64,000 nucleotides of DNA from Cephalotus follicularis (taxonomy: Eukaryota; Streptophyta; Magnoliopsida; Oxalidales; Cephalotaceae), in NCBI GenBank assembly GCA_001972305.1, contig BDDD01000988.1:247618-311617 (forward strand), in the 5' to 3' direction. This document shows, piece after piece, positions 25,608 to 39,402 of this stretch (position 1 is its first letter; every line of letters starts with the position of its first letter). The notes below the pieces were generated by a model. It saw only the letters and a program-made list of their open reading frames with translations. It made no database searches and was not told where the DNA came from. Made by a program: the position numbers and the translations under genes.

Positions 25608-26870
25608 TTATTCAAACAGGCGAGGATATTCCTCCCGAATATGCTCCTCCAACTCCAAAGTAGCTTTGCTTTCGGGATGATTCTTCCACAAGACTTTTAC
25701 AAAAGGGATGGTTTTACTACGAGTAACCCTCTCCTGTTTATCCAGAATAGCCTCAGCCTCCTCATCGCAAGACAAGTCCTCACGAATGCTATCAAAAGGG
25801 TAGTGAACTATGTTCAAGGGATGGTACTGATAACCCCTCAACATAGACACATGGAACACGTTATGGACATGAGATAACTGTGGAGGCAAAGCTAACCGGT
25901 AAGCAACCACTCCAACCTTTTCCAGGACTTCAAACGGTCCAATAAACCGTGGACTTAACTTTCCCTTTAGCCCAAATCTTTGGACTCCTTTCCATGGTGA
26001 AACTTTCAGAAACACGTGTTCACCAACTCTAAACTCCAATTCCCTCCGATGTTTGTCTGCATAACTCTTTTGTCAGGATTGAGCTGCTTTCAGCCTTTCT
26101 CTAGCTACAGTCACTTTCTCCGTAGTGATCTGAACTAGCTCAGGCCCCTTGACAACTCTCTCTCCAACCTTATCCCAATATGTCAAAGATCGACATTTCC
26201 TCACATACAATGCCTCAAATGGAGCCATTCGAACGCTAGCATGCAAACTATTATTAGATGCAAACTCCACCAAGCTCAAATACTCATCCCAGTTTCCAGC
26301 CCACTCTAATGCACAAGACCTCAGCATGTCCTCTAAAGTCTGGATGGTCCTCTCCGACTGTCCATCTGTCTGTGGGTGAAAAGCTGTACTGAAATTGAGC
26401 CGTGTTCCCCAAGCCTTCTGGAATCCTTTCCAAAATCTAGACGTGAAACGAGGATCCCTATCCGAAACAATGGATACATGTGTCCTATGTAATCTCATAA
26501 TCTCTCACTAAAAAACCTCCACCAACTGATCTACAGAAAAGTCCTCCCGAATAGCCAAGAAATGTGCCGATTTAGTCAAACGATCCACCACTACCCAGAT
26601 GGTATCATTCCTCTTGAACGTCCTTGGCAATCCTGTAACAAAGTCCATTGCTATGCTCTCCCATTTCAAAACTGGAACTTCCAAGGGATGTAACCAACCA
26701 CTGGCTCATTGGTGCTCAATCTTAACCTGCTGACAGACCAAACACCTCCCAACATACTCGGCTACATCCCTCTTCATTCCATTCCACCAGAAGTTTCGCT
26801 TCAAGTCCCTATACATTTTTGTAGAACCTGGATGTATAGAGAATGGAGAGCTGTGTGCCTCTGACAAAAC
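25608..26870 (-). pseudogene. chromovirus integrase with chromodomain-like tail
   Basis: In sense order: an H2C2 zinc-binding part ([17 protein letters not shown] and CLVCQQVK, about 26706-26870); a DDE core with [16 protein letters not shown] and [20 protein letters not shown] (about 26073-26498); a GPY/F part (KLSPRFIGPFEVLEKVG); and a tail with VKVLWKNHPESKATLELEEH, the chromodomain signature of chromoviruses (25608-26039). In such elements the chromodomain steers integration toward marked chromatin. The region is broken and fossil. Confidence 0.92.
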
Positions 26871-28300
26871 CGCATCTCTGATAGTAGTATCAGCCGGCAC
26901 ACACAACCGACTACCTAACCAGATCACTACATGTTCATCCACACGGAACCCTGACTGTTTACCCTCACCAACATTCTGGACTAAGGCCCATAATTTACCA
27001 TCATCACTATGAGCCGCCGTAATCCGAGATATAAGAGTAGGCTCTATACCCATACTAGCCATATAACCGCAAGAACCCCGAACAAACAAGTTGAAATGCA
27101 ACCGTTCCATATCCGCTACCAACTGCAGCTGTGTAAACAAAGCCGCTACACCTCCAGAACTCTTCATACTCAAAGCATCAGCTACCACATTTGCTTTACC
27201 GGGGTGGTATTGAATATTCAAGTCATAGTCCTTCAGAAGCTCCAACCATCTCCTCTGTCGCATATTCAACTCCTTTTGGGTAAAGATGTACTTGAGACTC
27301 TTGTGATCAGTGAAAACATCACAAGTTTCTCCGTACAAATAGTGCCTCCAGATCTTCAACGCAAAAACCACAGCTGCTAACTCTAGATCATGTGTAGGGT
27401 AGTTCACTTCATAAGGCTTCAACTGTCTTGAAGCATAAGCTATCACATGACCGTGCTGCATAAGAACACATCCCAACCCTTTCTTGGAAGCATCGCTGTA
27501 AATCTGCTATCCCCTTGACCCAGACGGTAACCGAAGAATTGGTGCAGACACCAGACCGTTCTTCAATTTCACAAAACTTGCTTCCCTTTCTTCATTCCAC
27601 ACAAACTTGGCTCCTTTTCTTAAAAGTTGTGTCAGTGGCAAGGCTATGGAGGAGAAGCCTTCCACAAACCGCCTATAGTAGCCAGCCAGACCCAAAAAGC
27701 TCCTAACTTTTGTTACTATAGTAGGCCTCGACCATTTGGTAATAGCCTCAATCTTAGCATGATCCACACTAATACCATCTGCTGTAACCACATGGCCTAA
27801 GAATGTCACCTGCTCCAACCAAAATTCACATTTCAAAAACTTCGCATAAAGCTGATTCTTCCTCAAAATACCCAGCACTATACGAAGTTGAGCTTCATGT
27901 TCATCTCTCGACTTGGAATACAAAAGGATGTCATCAATGAATACAACCACAAAATTGTCCAAGTATTCATGAAACACCCGATTCATCAGATCCATAAAGA
28001 CTGCCGGTGCGTTTGTAAGTCCAAATGGCATCACCAGAAATTCATAATGTCTGTACCGTGTACGAAAAGCAGTCTTAGATATGTCCTTACCTTTCACCCG
28101 TAACTGATGATAACCAGATCTCAAATCGATCTTAGAAAAATACCGTGCACCTTGGAGTTGATCAAAAAGGTCGTCAATCCTAGGCAAAGGGTATTTATTT
28201 TTTTTGGTAATCTTGTTCAGCTATCTGTAGTCTATGCACAACCTCATGGACCCGTCCTTCTTCCTGAAAAAAAGACCCGGAGCTCCCTACGGTGAAACAC
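26870..28300 (-). pseudogene. chromovirus reverse transcriptase and RNase H
   Basis: The RT shows [20 protein letters not shown], the catalytic block [13 protein letters not shown], and the connection block [12 protein letters not shown] (about 27507-28300). RNase H follows, with [20 protein letters not shown], and ends in [17 protein letters not shown] (about 26950-27476). These blocks copy the RNA genome and remove the RNA strand. The order is that of Ty3/Gypsy. Confidence 0.92.
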
Positions 28301-28389
28301 TAGGTCGGATAAAACCCCGATCCAACAACTCTTGCAATTGCTCCTTCAGTTCTTGCAATTCTAACGGTGCCATTCTGTAAGGTGCTTTA

Positions 28390-28961
28390 GATATCGGTAC
28401 CGCTCCGGGAATGAGCTCGATGGTAAACTCCATTTCTCGTTGCGGTGGCAAACCCGGTAACTCCTGCGGAAACACATCTGAGAACTCTCTAACTATCCGA
28501 TAGTCCTCAAGGCGAGGCTCATCCTTAGAGACGTCTTTTACAACAGCTAGGTAACCCTCAGCACCCTTAGCTACCAACTTTCGAGCCTTCAAAGCAGAAA
28601 TGACCTTAACTCCTTTTTCTGGCTGTGAACCCTGATAAATAAAATCAGGTCTATCCACATCCCCAAATAGAACCCTCCGGGTGTGACAGTCAATCGTGGC
28701 ACGATGGCGATCTAACCAATCCATGCCAAGAATTATTTCAAAATCATACATATCAATAGGGAAAAGATCCGCATCTCGAACACGATCATCATAAGCGATA
28801 GGACAAGCACGAAAATATTCAGATATCACAACAGAGGTCCCCATAGGGGTCGAAAGAACCAAAGCTGGATCCATAGATAAAGATGGCATCCCAAGATGCC
28901 GAACAAAAGACCTCGCTACTACAGAGTGAGTCGATCCAGTATCATACAAAACATAAGCCAT
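28390..28961 (-). pseudogene. chromovirus aspartic protease
   Basis: The reading contains VLYDTGSTHSVVA, with the DTG active-site triad, and later FEIILGMDWLDRHRATIDCH, the second conserved block of Gypsy retropepsins. The RT leader YRMAPLELQELKEQLQELLD follows. It would cut the polyprotein. Confidence 0.9.
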
Positions 28962-29044
28962 ACGACTACAAACAGAGACATAACCTGAAACAGTACCTGG
29001 AGCACCCGTTGCCTAATGAGTAGTCAAAGAAAAGACTCGGCCAC

Positions 29045-30173
29045 CTACATTGCGCTATCCCGCGTCACCACCATTACCTTTCCTCTCCTTTGCTCAAGGG
29101 TCTGTGCAATCCATAAAACGATGGCCCTGTTGTCCGCACACAAAGCATGCTCCCGAAGCCTAGTAACAATTTCCAATCGGATGCCTCTTCCCACAAGTCT
29201 CGCACTGTGCAATATGAACATTGGGGTTACCCCCACCAGTAGCTCATTGATTCTGCTTTTGATCATTTCTAGACTGTCCACCTCTGCGGTTATTATTTTT
29301 CTTTGGCTGCTTACCATTTCGGCCCTTACCCTGCTGTCCCGAGTTTTGGCCTTGAAAATCTCCCCTATTTCTCTTCTTTTCCCCTTTTAGACGAGCAGCC
29401 TGAAAATCCAACCTTTCCATGTCTATGTTCTTTGTGGCGTTCGCAACCTCCGAAACGTCAGCGAACCTCGAGTTAATCAGCTTACCCCTAAGCTGATAGT
29501 GCAACTTCCATTTAAACTTCTCTGCCTGTTCCGCTGCTGACCCCGCTGCAGGTCCCGCAAAACCCACCAACCTGGTAAACCGGGGTAAAAACTCAGTAAC
29601 AAATTCGCCTTCCTTCTGTCTCATCCTCAAAAACTCGCTTGCATAAGCCTCTTTATCAGCAGTGGGGAAATACTGCTGATAAAAGATCTCACAGAATTCA
29701 GACCAAGACAAAGTCTCAACAAAACCTCCACCCTTAGCTATCTTCAAGGTCTTCCACCATGTCTGAGCATCGGCCTCCAGCTTATACACGGCCAACATAA
29801 CCTTCTGATCACCACCGCATCCCAGTACATCGAAAATCTTCTACAAATGGGCAATCCAGTGCTCAGCCTCCACTGGTGTTGGTGCCGAACTACAGGATCG
29901 CGGTCTCTGTTTTTGGAACCTTTCCAACCATATATAAACTGGAGTGTCAGGATGGTCCCCAGCTCCCCTAGCTGCATGAGCATCAACTGGCACATTCTCC
30001 TTAGCTACTTGCTCACGGCGACATTGTTCATCATTTTGTTGTTGCTGCATTACTCGGTTCACTTCCTGAGCCACAGCCTGCCTAACCATCACGTCAATTG
30101 CGGGCTCATTTCTTTCTCCATCCTGAGCCACAACTGGTTCGGTTCTCTTAGGGGTATTCCTTGTTCGTGCCAT
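29045..30173 (-). pseudogene. chromovirus gag with zinc knuckles
   Basis: The capsid-type part (29244-30173) includes KLEADAQTWWKTLK and EFLRMRQKEGEFVTEF, typical of plant chromovirus gag. A basic stretch rich in R, N and Q follows. CCHC-type knuckles can be read near 29110-29215 in sense direction after it. Gag would form the virus-like particle and bind RNA. The region is broken. Confidence 0.85.
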
Positions 30174-30329
30174 TTACGCAACAAAACCAGGACAAGATAA
30201 AGACAAAAGGATCAGAGTATCAAAACGAAAAGACACATCAAAAGATTATAACGAAAAGTACTAACCCAGTGCCTGCCCAATCTCACAGGTCAAACCTAGT
30301 TAGGTCTTCAAAGAAAACAAAACCTATTT

Positions 30330-30341
30330 CTCTGATATCAC
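30330..30341 (-). other. primer-binding site of chromovirus
   Basis: The minus strand reads TGATATCAGAGA four bases after the 5' LTR. It is close to TGGTATCAGAGC, the complement of the initiator Met tRNA 3' end used by most plant LTR elements. Confidence 0.75.
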
Positions 30342-32296
30342 AATCTGTAACAGCCCCGATGGTAGGAGCCCTTACTGGTCATAATACCAAACTAAACATG
30401 ACAGAATATCTAAACCAGAAGTTTACGAAAAACGGATTTGGTGGTCTGAAAACATATCTTATAACAAATTGATATAAAATAGAGTCTAAAATTTTAACCA
30501 TTCATCAATAAAAATAAACCATAATCCGATATCCAAAAACTATTTAAGAAGAAACTAGTCTGACATTAACTCAAAATATGAGCAACACTACTGAAAACAC
30601 AATGGACCAACTCCTAGATGATCCTCTGACAAGTGGGTAACTCTCATCACACGTTTCCCCCATCCTTCTGAAAACCTGCCGCATAGAAACAAAAACACGG
30701 CTGAGCAAACCGTAGTACGGATAAGGAAGTAAAACAGTAAACGGTAAACAATTAATTTGAACTTTAAAATTCAGCAAAGTAACATAGTAAATATTCTTTA
30801 AAATGTAAAGCAGAATATTTAAATACGAATAGTTATAAATCATCATAACTTTACGTAAAACATAAAATCATAGTCCAAAACTTTATCTGATTTCATAATT
30901 CCATAAAAGAGAATTCTGACATGCATACATATATATATAGGTGCAAGGGGTTCGCGAGGCCCACATGCTCTGACGGAAAAGTCGTGTATGGCACTACAAA
31001 ATCAATCCCAATACTGAATACTGAATTCTGACAATAACTAGAGTATACTCATACGCCTCAAAAGGATCCATATCCTACCCTCAGGATACATATTTAAAAG
31101 AGGCGACGTAGACCAATCACACTGCCACGGTAGGTGTCATGCCCTTCGTGCCAAAGAACATGCCTATGATACCTCATAGGTAGGGTTTTTCTCTATATGT
31201 TATTATGCTAAAATATTGTTTTAATCTAAAACAATTCTAAAACGTACTTATGTAAACTGCCTCAAGACATATATGAAATTATTTAAAGAAGATCATAAAC
31301 ATATTTTCATATCAGAAATAAAAATTTGATCTATATCTGAAGTTTAGCATACTTCCTAAAGTGGAAGCCATGTCCAAAACAGTAACACATTTTCGATAGC
31401 AGAAAATATGCATATTAAAAATCAATATCCGATGTAACAATAATAAATTCGTTTCAATAAGATTATTATCAAGATGAGTATATCTAAAAAAAATTTTATT
31501 TCGAATAAAACCAGGAGCATAAATCCGTTCAATAGGAGTATATCAAGAACATAGTCATCAAACAGTAAAAATAGACTTTATTCAATTTAATCGAGAGAAT
31601 ATCAAAGAATCGAAGAATCCGTACCTTAGCAGGTCAAAAAATCTAAACAAACTAGAATGCCGGACAAAAGCACCCTAGAAGTGTCCTAAACTCCCCCACT
31701 GATGATATCAAGACGTAAACATATAAGCCCAAACATCACATAACATAAAAAGAAGCAAACATCAAAACTGCCAGAGAAAGCGTCGACTGTTTATTCTTAG
31801 GCGTCAACGGTTTCATTGCATAAAAGGACAAAGTGTAGAGCAAAGTGTCGACTAACCACAACACAAAATAGTACAAAGAGGTGACGCTTAAAATACAAGC
31901 GTCGACGGTTTGCGTCAAACACACAATCCCAGTTGCAGAAAATTAATTGCAAAACATGGGTAAATCTGATTTTTAATAAATACGATGCATAATTAACAGC
32001 ATCTTGGTTCTGTGACATGTTATGCCAATTCAAAAACGCTAGAGTAAACCTATGATTACATACAAAGTATAAAACACATGTATGAGCAAATTTTTAAAAC
32101 ATATTTTTCTAGTATTTCACAATTTGTAAAATCAAGAACTATAATCCGTTTTTTTTGTGCATAAACCATAAAAAAAAAGTGATGCATACATGTCTATAGT
32201 ATGGTTTCTTTGTTTCTAAACATCAGTATTACAAGTTATGCATAAAATCCATGAATGAACAAATTAAAGTTATAGCAGAAATTCTTTCTCAACAGT

Positions 32297-34750
32297 TGTA
32301 ACACCCCCGATTCGGAACCGGAATCACTCGCGACTCAGAACCGGAAATGTCACGCTAAACCGAACTAATCGAAAATATCAGTATTTTTTTTTTTAAACTT
32401 ATGTTATTAAAAACAGTAATAAGTCTCCAATTAAACTGATAAAAGAAAATCTCAGGTTTCAACTTAAATTCTGCTCATAAACGAAATTGTCTCCAAAATA
32501 ACACGTGGTGGTCTAAACATAATCTGATACTGCAACTAGAACTGGAAATCATAGTTCTGAAAAATATAACATTTCTAAAAGAATTTAACTCAATAAAATC
32601 CTCAAGTCATAGGTTGCTCTCTTATCACACTTGCCCCCAAAGCTCCAGATAACCTGCCGCATGGAAACAAAAACGCGGCTGAGCAAACCTCAGTACGAAT
32701 ATAGAATCAAAAAGCAGTATGAAACAAAACAGATTACGAAATAGATCAGTTTAAATAAAACTGAATTTTATTCTTTAACAAACCAGTAGGAGGGTATCAA
32801 AGAAGGAGTTATCCGTACCTTTGCGTAAACACCAAAATTATCCTTAAGAGAAAATCAAACAATCCTACGCAGCACTTCCGTTGGTACAGTTATCTAAACA
32901 ATAATTCAAATAAGATATTAAAAATCATTGCAAAAGCGTCAATGATTTATCTAGAACAAAGCCGAAAACATCGACTCTTTCTAGCATAAGCGTCAACGTA
33001 TATCAGGACATAGGCGACGTTTAAACATTTAATAAAACTCAAACTTGTAGGACAGAGCGTCGACACTTTACAGGAATAAAGCAGGATGGCGTCAACGCTT
33101 GACATATACAAAATAGGATTATTCATAATTGTGGGAAGGTCGACGCTTTGATGAAACAAAGGGTAAGGCGTTGGCGCTTTACGTGAATTTTGCAGTGTTT
33201 ACAGTGCTACACGAATGACGAAGGAGTGAGGATTAAGACATGCATTTGTGAGCACCCATGGCATGCACAACACACACGACTCACTGCATACACACCGCAT
33301 GCAACTTTCACACCAAGGTTGTACACAACAGCACTGCACACACAAAACATTTGTCTGCCTACACGCACACACACACTAAATGCATAACACACTTTGTGTA
33401 CACAACAAAGCACAGGCGCTGCACTCCATATACACATACACTTGCTGCATGTCCGGTTGCACACAACACATGCACACACTGCCTCCAACACATACACACA
33501 TCCGGCCATACATCACACACGGCACACACATGGATATTACCCGTAAGACACACACACCACACAGGACGATCCTAGTGCCGAGCATGAACCAAAGTGATGG
33601 ATTTGTGGGTAACAACGTTGTCATCAACCAGCTACACCAACCATCAACAATGCCGATGGACACAAGAAGAAAAACAGCAAAACAGGGGAGGATAGACATA
33701 TGCGCAATGGTGGCTGTGTTAAGGAAAGGGATGGAATCAATCCCTACAAATGTGATCGGGTTCATGTCCAACCCGACCATGACCCAAGCCAAACACCATG
33801 ACCTCCAATGGCATCGGCTTACACAGGGAGAAGGAGCTTAACACATGCATGCCTTTATACAGTGGATATCAAAAGAATCGGTTCACCACAAGGAAGAGAG
33901 AAACCGAACCTGGAGTGATGTACTGTGGAGACAGAGCAAGATGCTTCCCTCTGAGCTACAACAATGGTGCTTCACAGAGAGAATGAGGGAGAGAGCCGAA
34001 ACAGGGGAGACAAGGAGAGATTAACGCTTGCATCTTTAGATGGTTTATATCACCGCATAACAGAATTTTAAACCAAAGCATAGTGAATCAAACCTGGGTG
34101 ATGAAGGAGCCGATGGAGATAGCGCAAGAAATCTCACTGTGATTGCTCAACAATGGCGTCCGACCGTGTAGGTGAAGAAGAAGAGAAATAGCAAAACAAA
34201 GAAAAGAAGTGGCTGGCTTTAAAAGGGCAAAACGTGTGAAGAAGCAAAATAAGGAAAAGAGATATTGCATGGGAAAAAAAAAGAAAGTGAGAGGCATGCA
34301 GGGAGAGATTTCGGTGATGCGCATGTGAGAGTGTTAAAACGGGAGAGGATAAGTGAGAGAATGGGAGAGAAACCATTTGGGAGAGTGAGAGATTTTGGGA
34401 GAGAGGGTGGCGGCAAAATTAGGCAAAAATTAAAGAAAATAAACCATTTCCTTTTCCAATTAATTTTGCATAATTGGATTTTAAAACAAAATGGACATTT
34501 CCCTTTTTAAAGATTTTTTTCTTAAAATGCATAATTTGGCTTTTCCAAACAAAAGTGATAAATGGTTTTAAAAATATATTTTCTTTAACCATTTACCAAA
34601 GATATTTATTGGTCAATATTCGAAATTAAATTAGCCCAAACAAATCAAAATTTTGGGTTAATTATATCTAAAACAAATAGGCAGTCCACAAATATTAATT
34701 AAAAAGGGGTTCAAATAATATAAATTTTATACGGAAAAGCGGGTATTACA
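32297..34750 (-). mobile_element. solo LTR, innermost insertion
   Basis: This 2,454-bp block runs from TGTAACACCCCCG to GCGGGTATTACA, with ACAGT at 32292-32296 and 34751-34755. No coding region. Sense is minus. It shares ends and the GCGGCTGAGCAAACCTCAGT box (32673-32692) with the solo LTR 591-3859. It holds a palindrome cluster (32930-33190), a CA-rich block (33240-33565) and a GA-rich stretch (34260-34410). It is the youngest layer of the nest by position. Confidence 0.9.
33240..33565. repeat. CA-rich (CACACA) low-complexity block
   Basis: Dense CACAC words without a fixed period create overlapping open frames on both strands rich in H, T and C. They reflect composition rather than a gene. 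The block lies between the palindrome cluster and the leader of the solo LTR. Confidence 0.85.
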
Positions 34751-35397
34751 ACAGTGTCCTAAAAACACAATTAAAATGAATTCTAGCATGTTTTTATTAG
34801 AAACTAACAGTTGATACGTAATCTATGTAGTAAAAACTACAACTTTCGTTTAGAAAATACCTTCAGAAAACGTCGTTTTCATGGAGATTGAGGCTAACGA
34901 AATTGCTGTGTTGGTTTGTTAAACATGTAGATGGTTTTCATCAAAGTGTAATAATCAGTGAATAAATCCAATAAAACAAGTGAAATTTATGATGAAATCG
35001 AGCAACTAATAACTTTCTTTTCGTGCAGATTCGGTCTCAATCAAAGAAGAAAAATTAGATCAACAAAAATGGCGAAAACCTCCTTTTCCACAAGCTTGTC
35101 ACCGTCCAAATAGAATAGGAAAGCCGACTAAAGCGTCGATAGTTTACAGAAAGCGTCGACGGTTGAGCCTTAAGTTACGAAACGCGTCAAAGTCACGCGT
35201 TTTGGCATCCACGATCTCACAACACACAAAGCGTCGGCGGTTCTAATAAGAGCGTCAGCGCTTTGTGCCCAGAAATCTAAAATAAAAGAAATTCAAAATG
35301 AAATCAAAGAGATCACAAACAATAGCGTATAACAAGAGGTAAAGACCGAAAATTAAACGATAACCATGTCATAATAGAAACAGGATATTACAATCAG

Positions 35398-36875
35398 AGT
35401 ATAAAAAGCATGGTCACTTCCTTCCAGTACAACCCCTGTACTGAAATTGAATAGAAATGGTCATACGGGGGACCTCAGCTATGGCTGTTGCCATCCCCAG
35501 TATATTTATACCATTCAACGAAGATGATGGAAGGCCAACGACAGGGCAGCCATATGCCCCACCGCTTACGGACATATTATTTCCAGTTTGGAGGAATTTA
35601 TTGGTCTCATCAAGTATTATATTAGCCAAGCTGTTTTTAAGATTCATTTTTGTCTTCCAATCCATTTGGAACGACTTACATGCTTGGACGTGTTTGGATT
35701 GTTTGCAAAAAGAAAACATCATTTCATGCAACCTAAAAATGGCATGACTTGGGACTGAAACTATTAGTGACCACCAGAGCCAATGTGATCACTTGGTATC
35801 CTATGTGTACTAATTTAAAATACATTATTACAAATGCTACCATGCATACATGGTCTTCAATTGGTCTTGCAATCTTCTTGATCCTCTCTTCAATCTCCAT
35901 TGCACCTTTTCTAGAAACTTACACTGGGTGTACAGAATAAAAAGAAAAAGAAATACAAAAGACGGAGAAGAGATTTCTATTCTACCACGAATAAAATTAA
36001 GAACAAGAAAATTAATATGGCCCACATGCATCCTTTTACAGACCAAATGAATTCCAAGTATAATAAAGAATTTAAATCATCCACGAAAAAAACCAGAAAG
36101 CTAGGTCAAGTCCCAAAGCCTACCAGCATGCATAAAAAATTCAAAAAATAAAACCAACATATTTAATGAATAAACACGTAAACAATTTAATATTTAATGA
36201 TTCATCGGTTTTACTAATGGTTGACCGGAAATGCCACTCCCACTAAATTAATTAAAATCTAGTGTCGCATAATGTAATCTCTTACTACATTTAATCTCAT
36301 GTCCCTTCCATGTGACTTGGTTGAGTGAACAAAAAGAATAATGCAATTAATATTCCTCTTGAATATTCCATTTCCTCTTGAAATAAATTGCATTATATTA
36401 ACGAACATAGTGTATAAGTGAATTAAATTTCTGCTCGAAACACCCTGGTGTGTGCCTGTCCTCTTAACAACCAGGTTATCTGCCAGACAGACTATACTAA
36501 CCAGTACAGAAAGTCTTAGCCGAAAGAAATGCACACAACTAGTTTTTCAAGAAAAATTACATACACTTTATAAACCCTCATTTATAGACTTCTTAAGGTC
36601 CATTCGAGATCCTAAATTGTACACCGAATTTTTGAATGCTCCCATTCATCTCAAATACCCTATGTACTAATCTTTGGCTCATCGAACTAGCCATTAATTA
36701 GTCATTAACACCAATCCATCCAATTGACAAAAATAACTAGAATGAGCAACATTCCAATTGAACCAAAATTGCCAATCGCACTCAAGGGATGGAATTGTAA
36801 CAAACAGTCCAGACGCAAATTTAACTAACAAGCCACTAGATATCTAATAAAGGTTCGAGTATAGCTCATTAGGTA
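35398..36875 (-). other. Copia internal region, 5' part (leader/gag position)
   Basis: By position this should be leader and gag of the Copia element. No gag motif or zinc knuckle could be read on either strand, and open frames are short. It is either very decayed or belongs to a noncoding derivative. Confidence 0.5.
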
Positions 36876-36887
36876 GCTCTGATACCA
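36876..36887 (-). other. primer-binding site of Copia element
   Basis: The minus strand reads TGGTATCAGAGC, an exact 12-base match to the initiator Met tRNA site, two bases from the 5' LTR end. Confidence 0.9.
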
Positions 36888-39402
36888 CTTGTTGGGAACC
36901 CCACCTAGGGGGAGAGGGCTTGAAATGCAGCGGAAGAAAAACAAACTCAATTATGGGGATTAGGTGTATAGGGTGATCAATTTTAATTTTCAATCAAATG
37001 ATTGTTCGCCAAGCAATGGGTTACCCTACCCGATGTACACAATTGTCCCAATAAGCCTAGGAACCCTAATAGAGCATGTAGCAAAACCAACACCAACTAT
37101 CCAAGCGTAAGGGACAAACGGGTTTGGAGTAAGAGTTGCCATAAACTCTCACTTTTGTCACAAACAATTGCATTAAGCGAACACACAACCCATAAACCCA
37201 AACCAAGAGCAACCCCAACCCTAAGGAATCACAATGGTTCCTACATAAAAACAAGGGGGGTCCGACCGGGGTAGGCATACCTAAGCCATAACTCGAATTG
37301 CAAGTCATACCCCATAACAAGCAATTCCAACAGAAAACCACACATACCCATTCATTATGGGTTTGGCTAGGGTTGACAAACCGTAGCCCCAATCCGAATC
37401 CACAAAGGAGGGGACAAGAAATGGTTACCTCAAAGTGATGGCTCCTTCCTTCAAGAGCTCCCTCATTATTTTAATTCCAAATCCTCTATTAAAGCTCTAA
37501 TCTCCTCCTTGATCCATGCACAAGGAAGGTGATGATGGAGGTTTGAGTGTTTATCCTACACTATAAACTCTATAGATAAAGATGAGATGCAAGGAACAAA
37601 TCATCTCCACCTATATTGAGATTTGAGGGGTGAAAGGACGGTTGAAAATGGTGGAATTTTTATCCAGGAAATTATGGCGTCAACGCCTAACCGATGGCGT
37701 CGACGTGTACACTACCAGATCAAAAAGCGAAGAAAGAGAAAATTCCATGGAAGAGAGAGAGAGAGAAATATCTCTTGTATCTTCTTGTGTGTTTGACCAG
37801 TCATACCTCTTGTCTTATATACTCTCTCACTTTGGCGTCAATGCCATGCGTCTCATATCATCTAGGCGTCAATGCCATGGATAAGATTAAACAATCATCT
37901 AGTCTCATTTGTCTTCGCGTCAATGCCTAAAATCCATAGCGTCAACGCGTAAACCTACTGGTTTTTAAATCGTCAACGCCATGCTCTCAATAGCGTCAAC
38001 GTCCAGCGTCTCAAACCAATTATGGCGTCGACATGTACCCCTTATGGTGTCGACTTGTAAAGCTTCATGTTTTGTCAGCGTCAATGCAAGCCATTCATGT
38101 TAACGCCCAGCAACTCAACTGGACATGGCGTCGACGCCTAAGACAAATATGAGACAATCACTTCATACATTTCAACCCTTCGCATGGAATATTTCATCGT
38201 GGCTATACATGGTCCTAAATCCAGTATATGAAATACTCACTAGCAAAGCAATATACTTTCGATGTTGTCCTTTCACTAAATGACATGTGTCCCTCACACG
38301 TAAACCAAATAAAAGTCAGGTAGGACCTGGAAAGCCTAGTTAATATCTGGTATGCTGATAAGTTTCTCAGAACATCTCGAGTTCTGGTACGACCATCCTA
38401 ATAGTCCTCTTGACTATTCCTATGATGGCCCCGGTGTGAGCTCTCATCACCCCTGGATTCGTGTATCACCACGTATATCAGTCCATAACTTGTTAGCCAT
38501 TGCTTTAAGCCCGTCTTTGACATAAGTGTCATGTAACCCTCATCACTATTGGCTCCAACCATGGACAAGGGTGTGGATTAAATGGACACCCAAGATATTC
38601 TGCGACCATATAAATCTGTGAGCACATTGTCACTTCAACGGACGTCCCTGGAATCACCCTTGATCCAGTCCGCCTACACCTGGCCAGGATTTTAGTCAGC
38701 AACAGTCAAGATCATATAGAGCCATTCATCCATCATTACGGGTGTGATGATTCCATATTGCGAACTGCGACCATACGTCTCAATGTAGCTTCCACATGAC
38801 CCAAAGGCAACCCTTTTGCCTGCACTTGGTTAGTGCTGGGGAAGGCTGAAATCAAAGTCTCATAGTCATTACACAAAGCATGCCAGCCCCTCAGGTATAA
38901 GGATACCATATAGGCAAAGCCTTACTAGTCATCATAGACTATACAGTACCTAAAACAATAGGGATCCTATCGACAAGGGTAATGGCCATCCAGATAGGTC
39001 ACCTATGGTGGGTCGGTTCAGTGTCATGCTCTCTAGCACGCACCGCGCATTAGCTTTAGTACCATCCAAATGGCAATGAGAGAAGCCGTCCTCCATACGA
39101 GGGAGAAAGCGTAATACAAGAAGTCTTTGAGGTTCGTCAATTGCATAGAAAGTGAACCTATGACTTTTAACTTCTGTCTGAAGGGACTAAGGACCTCATT
39201 CTAATTACCTCTCTAGGCATGATATCCAACCCCTCGGTGACAGGGCGCCATATGTGTACTTAGTTGACATGGCAATAAAACTAATCCGATTTTGACGGTT
39301 TGGGATATTATATATAGCCAGGTTTCCATTATGAATATATACGCACAATAGAATATAACTGGAACTTAGAATGTAGGATAAGCGTGTAAAGTACATACAT
39401 GC

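Larger units (their letters stand above)
22962..35392 (-). mobile_element. Tekay-like chromovirus (Ty3/Gypsy), nearly complete structure
   Basis: The LTRs are 22962-25554 (2,593 bp) and 30346-35392 (about 2,588 bp without the solo LTR inside it). ATCAG lies at 22957-22961 and 35393-35397. All expected parts are present on the minus strand: primer site near 30330-30341, gag, zinc knuckles, protease, RT, RNase H, integrase with zinc-binding and DDE parts, chromodomain-like tail, and a polypurine tract next to the left LTR. It is broken, with roughly half a dozen interruptions across gag-pol. By eye the LTRs are about 92-95% alike, so it is younger than its Copia host. Confidence 0.92.
30346..35392 (-). 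mobile_element. chromovirus right LTR (5' LTR in sense), interrupted
   Basis: The LTR is collinear with 22962-25554 over its whole length except for the solo LTR 32297-34750. The join is clean: the interrupted word CTCAACAG-CTCCTAAAA of the left LTR is split here by the insertion and its ACAGT duplication. Confidence 0.9.

Noticed and set aside
33207-33575. Long overlapping open frames on both strands, rich in H, T and C
   Set aside because: They arise from the CACACA-rich low-complexity block in a solo LTR; no domain is seen and the frames exist on both strands at once.
34134-34416. Three overlapping minus-strand frames rich in S, F and L
   Set aside because: They come from a pyrimidine-rich LTR leader; composition explains them.
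35398-36875. Possible host gene or gag in the Copia 5' region
   Set aside because: No conserved gag, zinc knuckle or host domain could be read; open frames are below about 110 codons.
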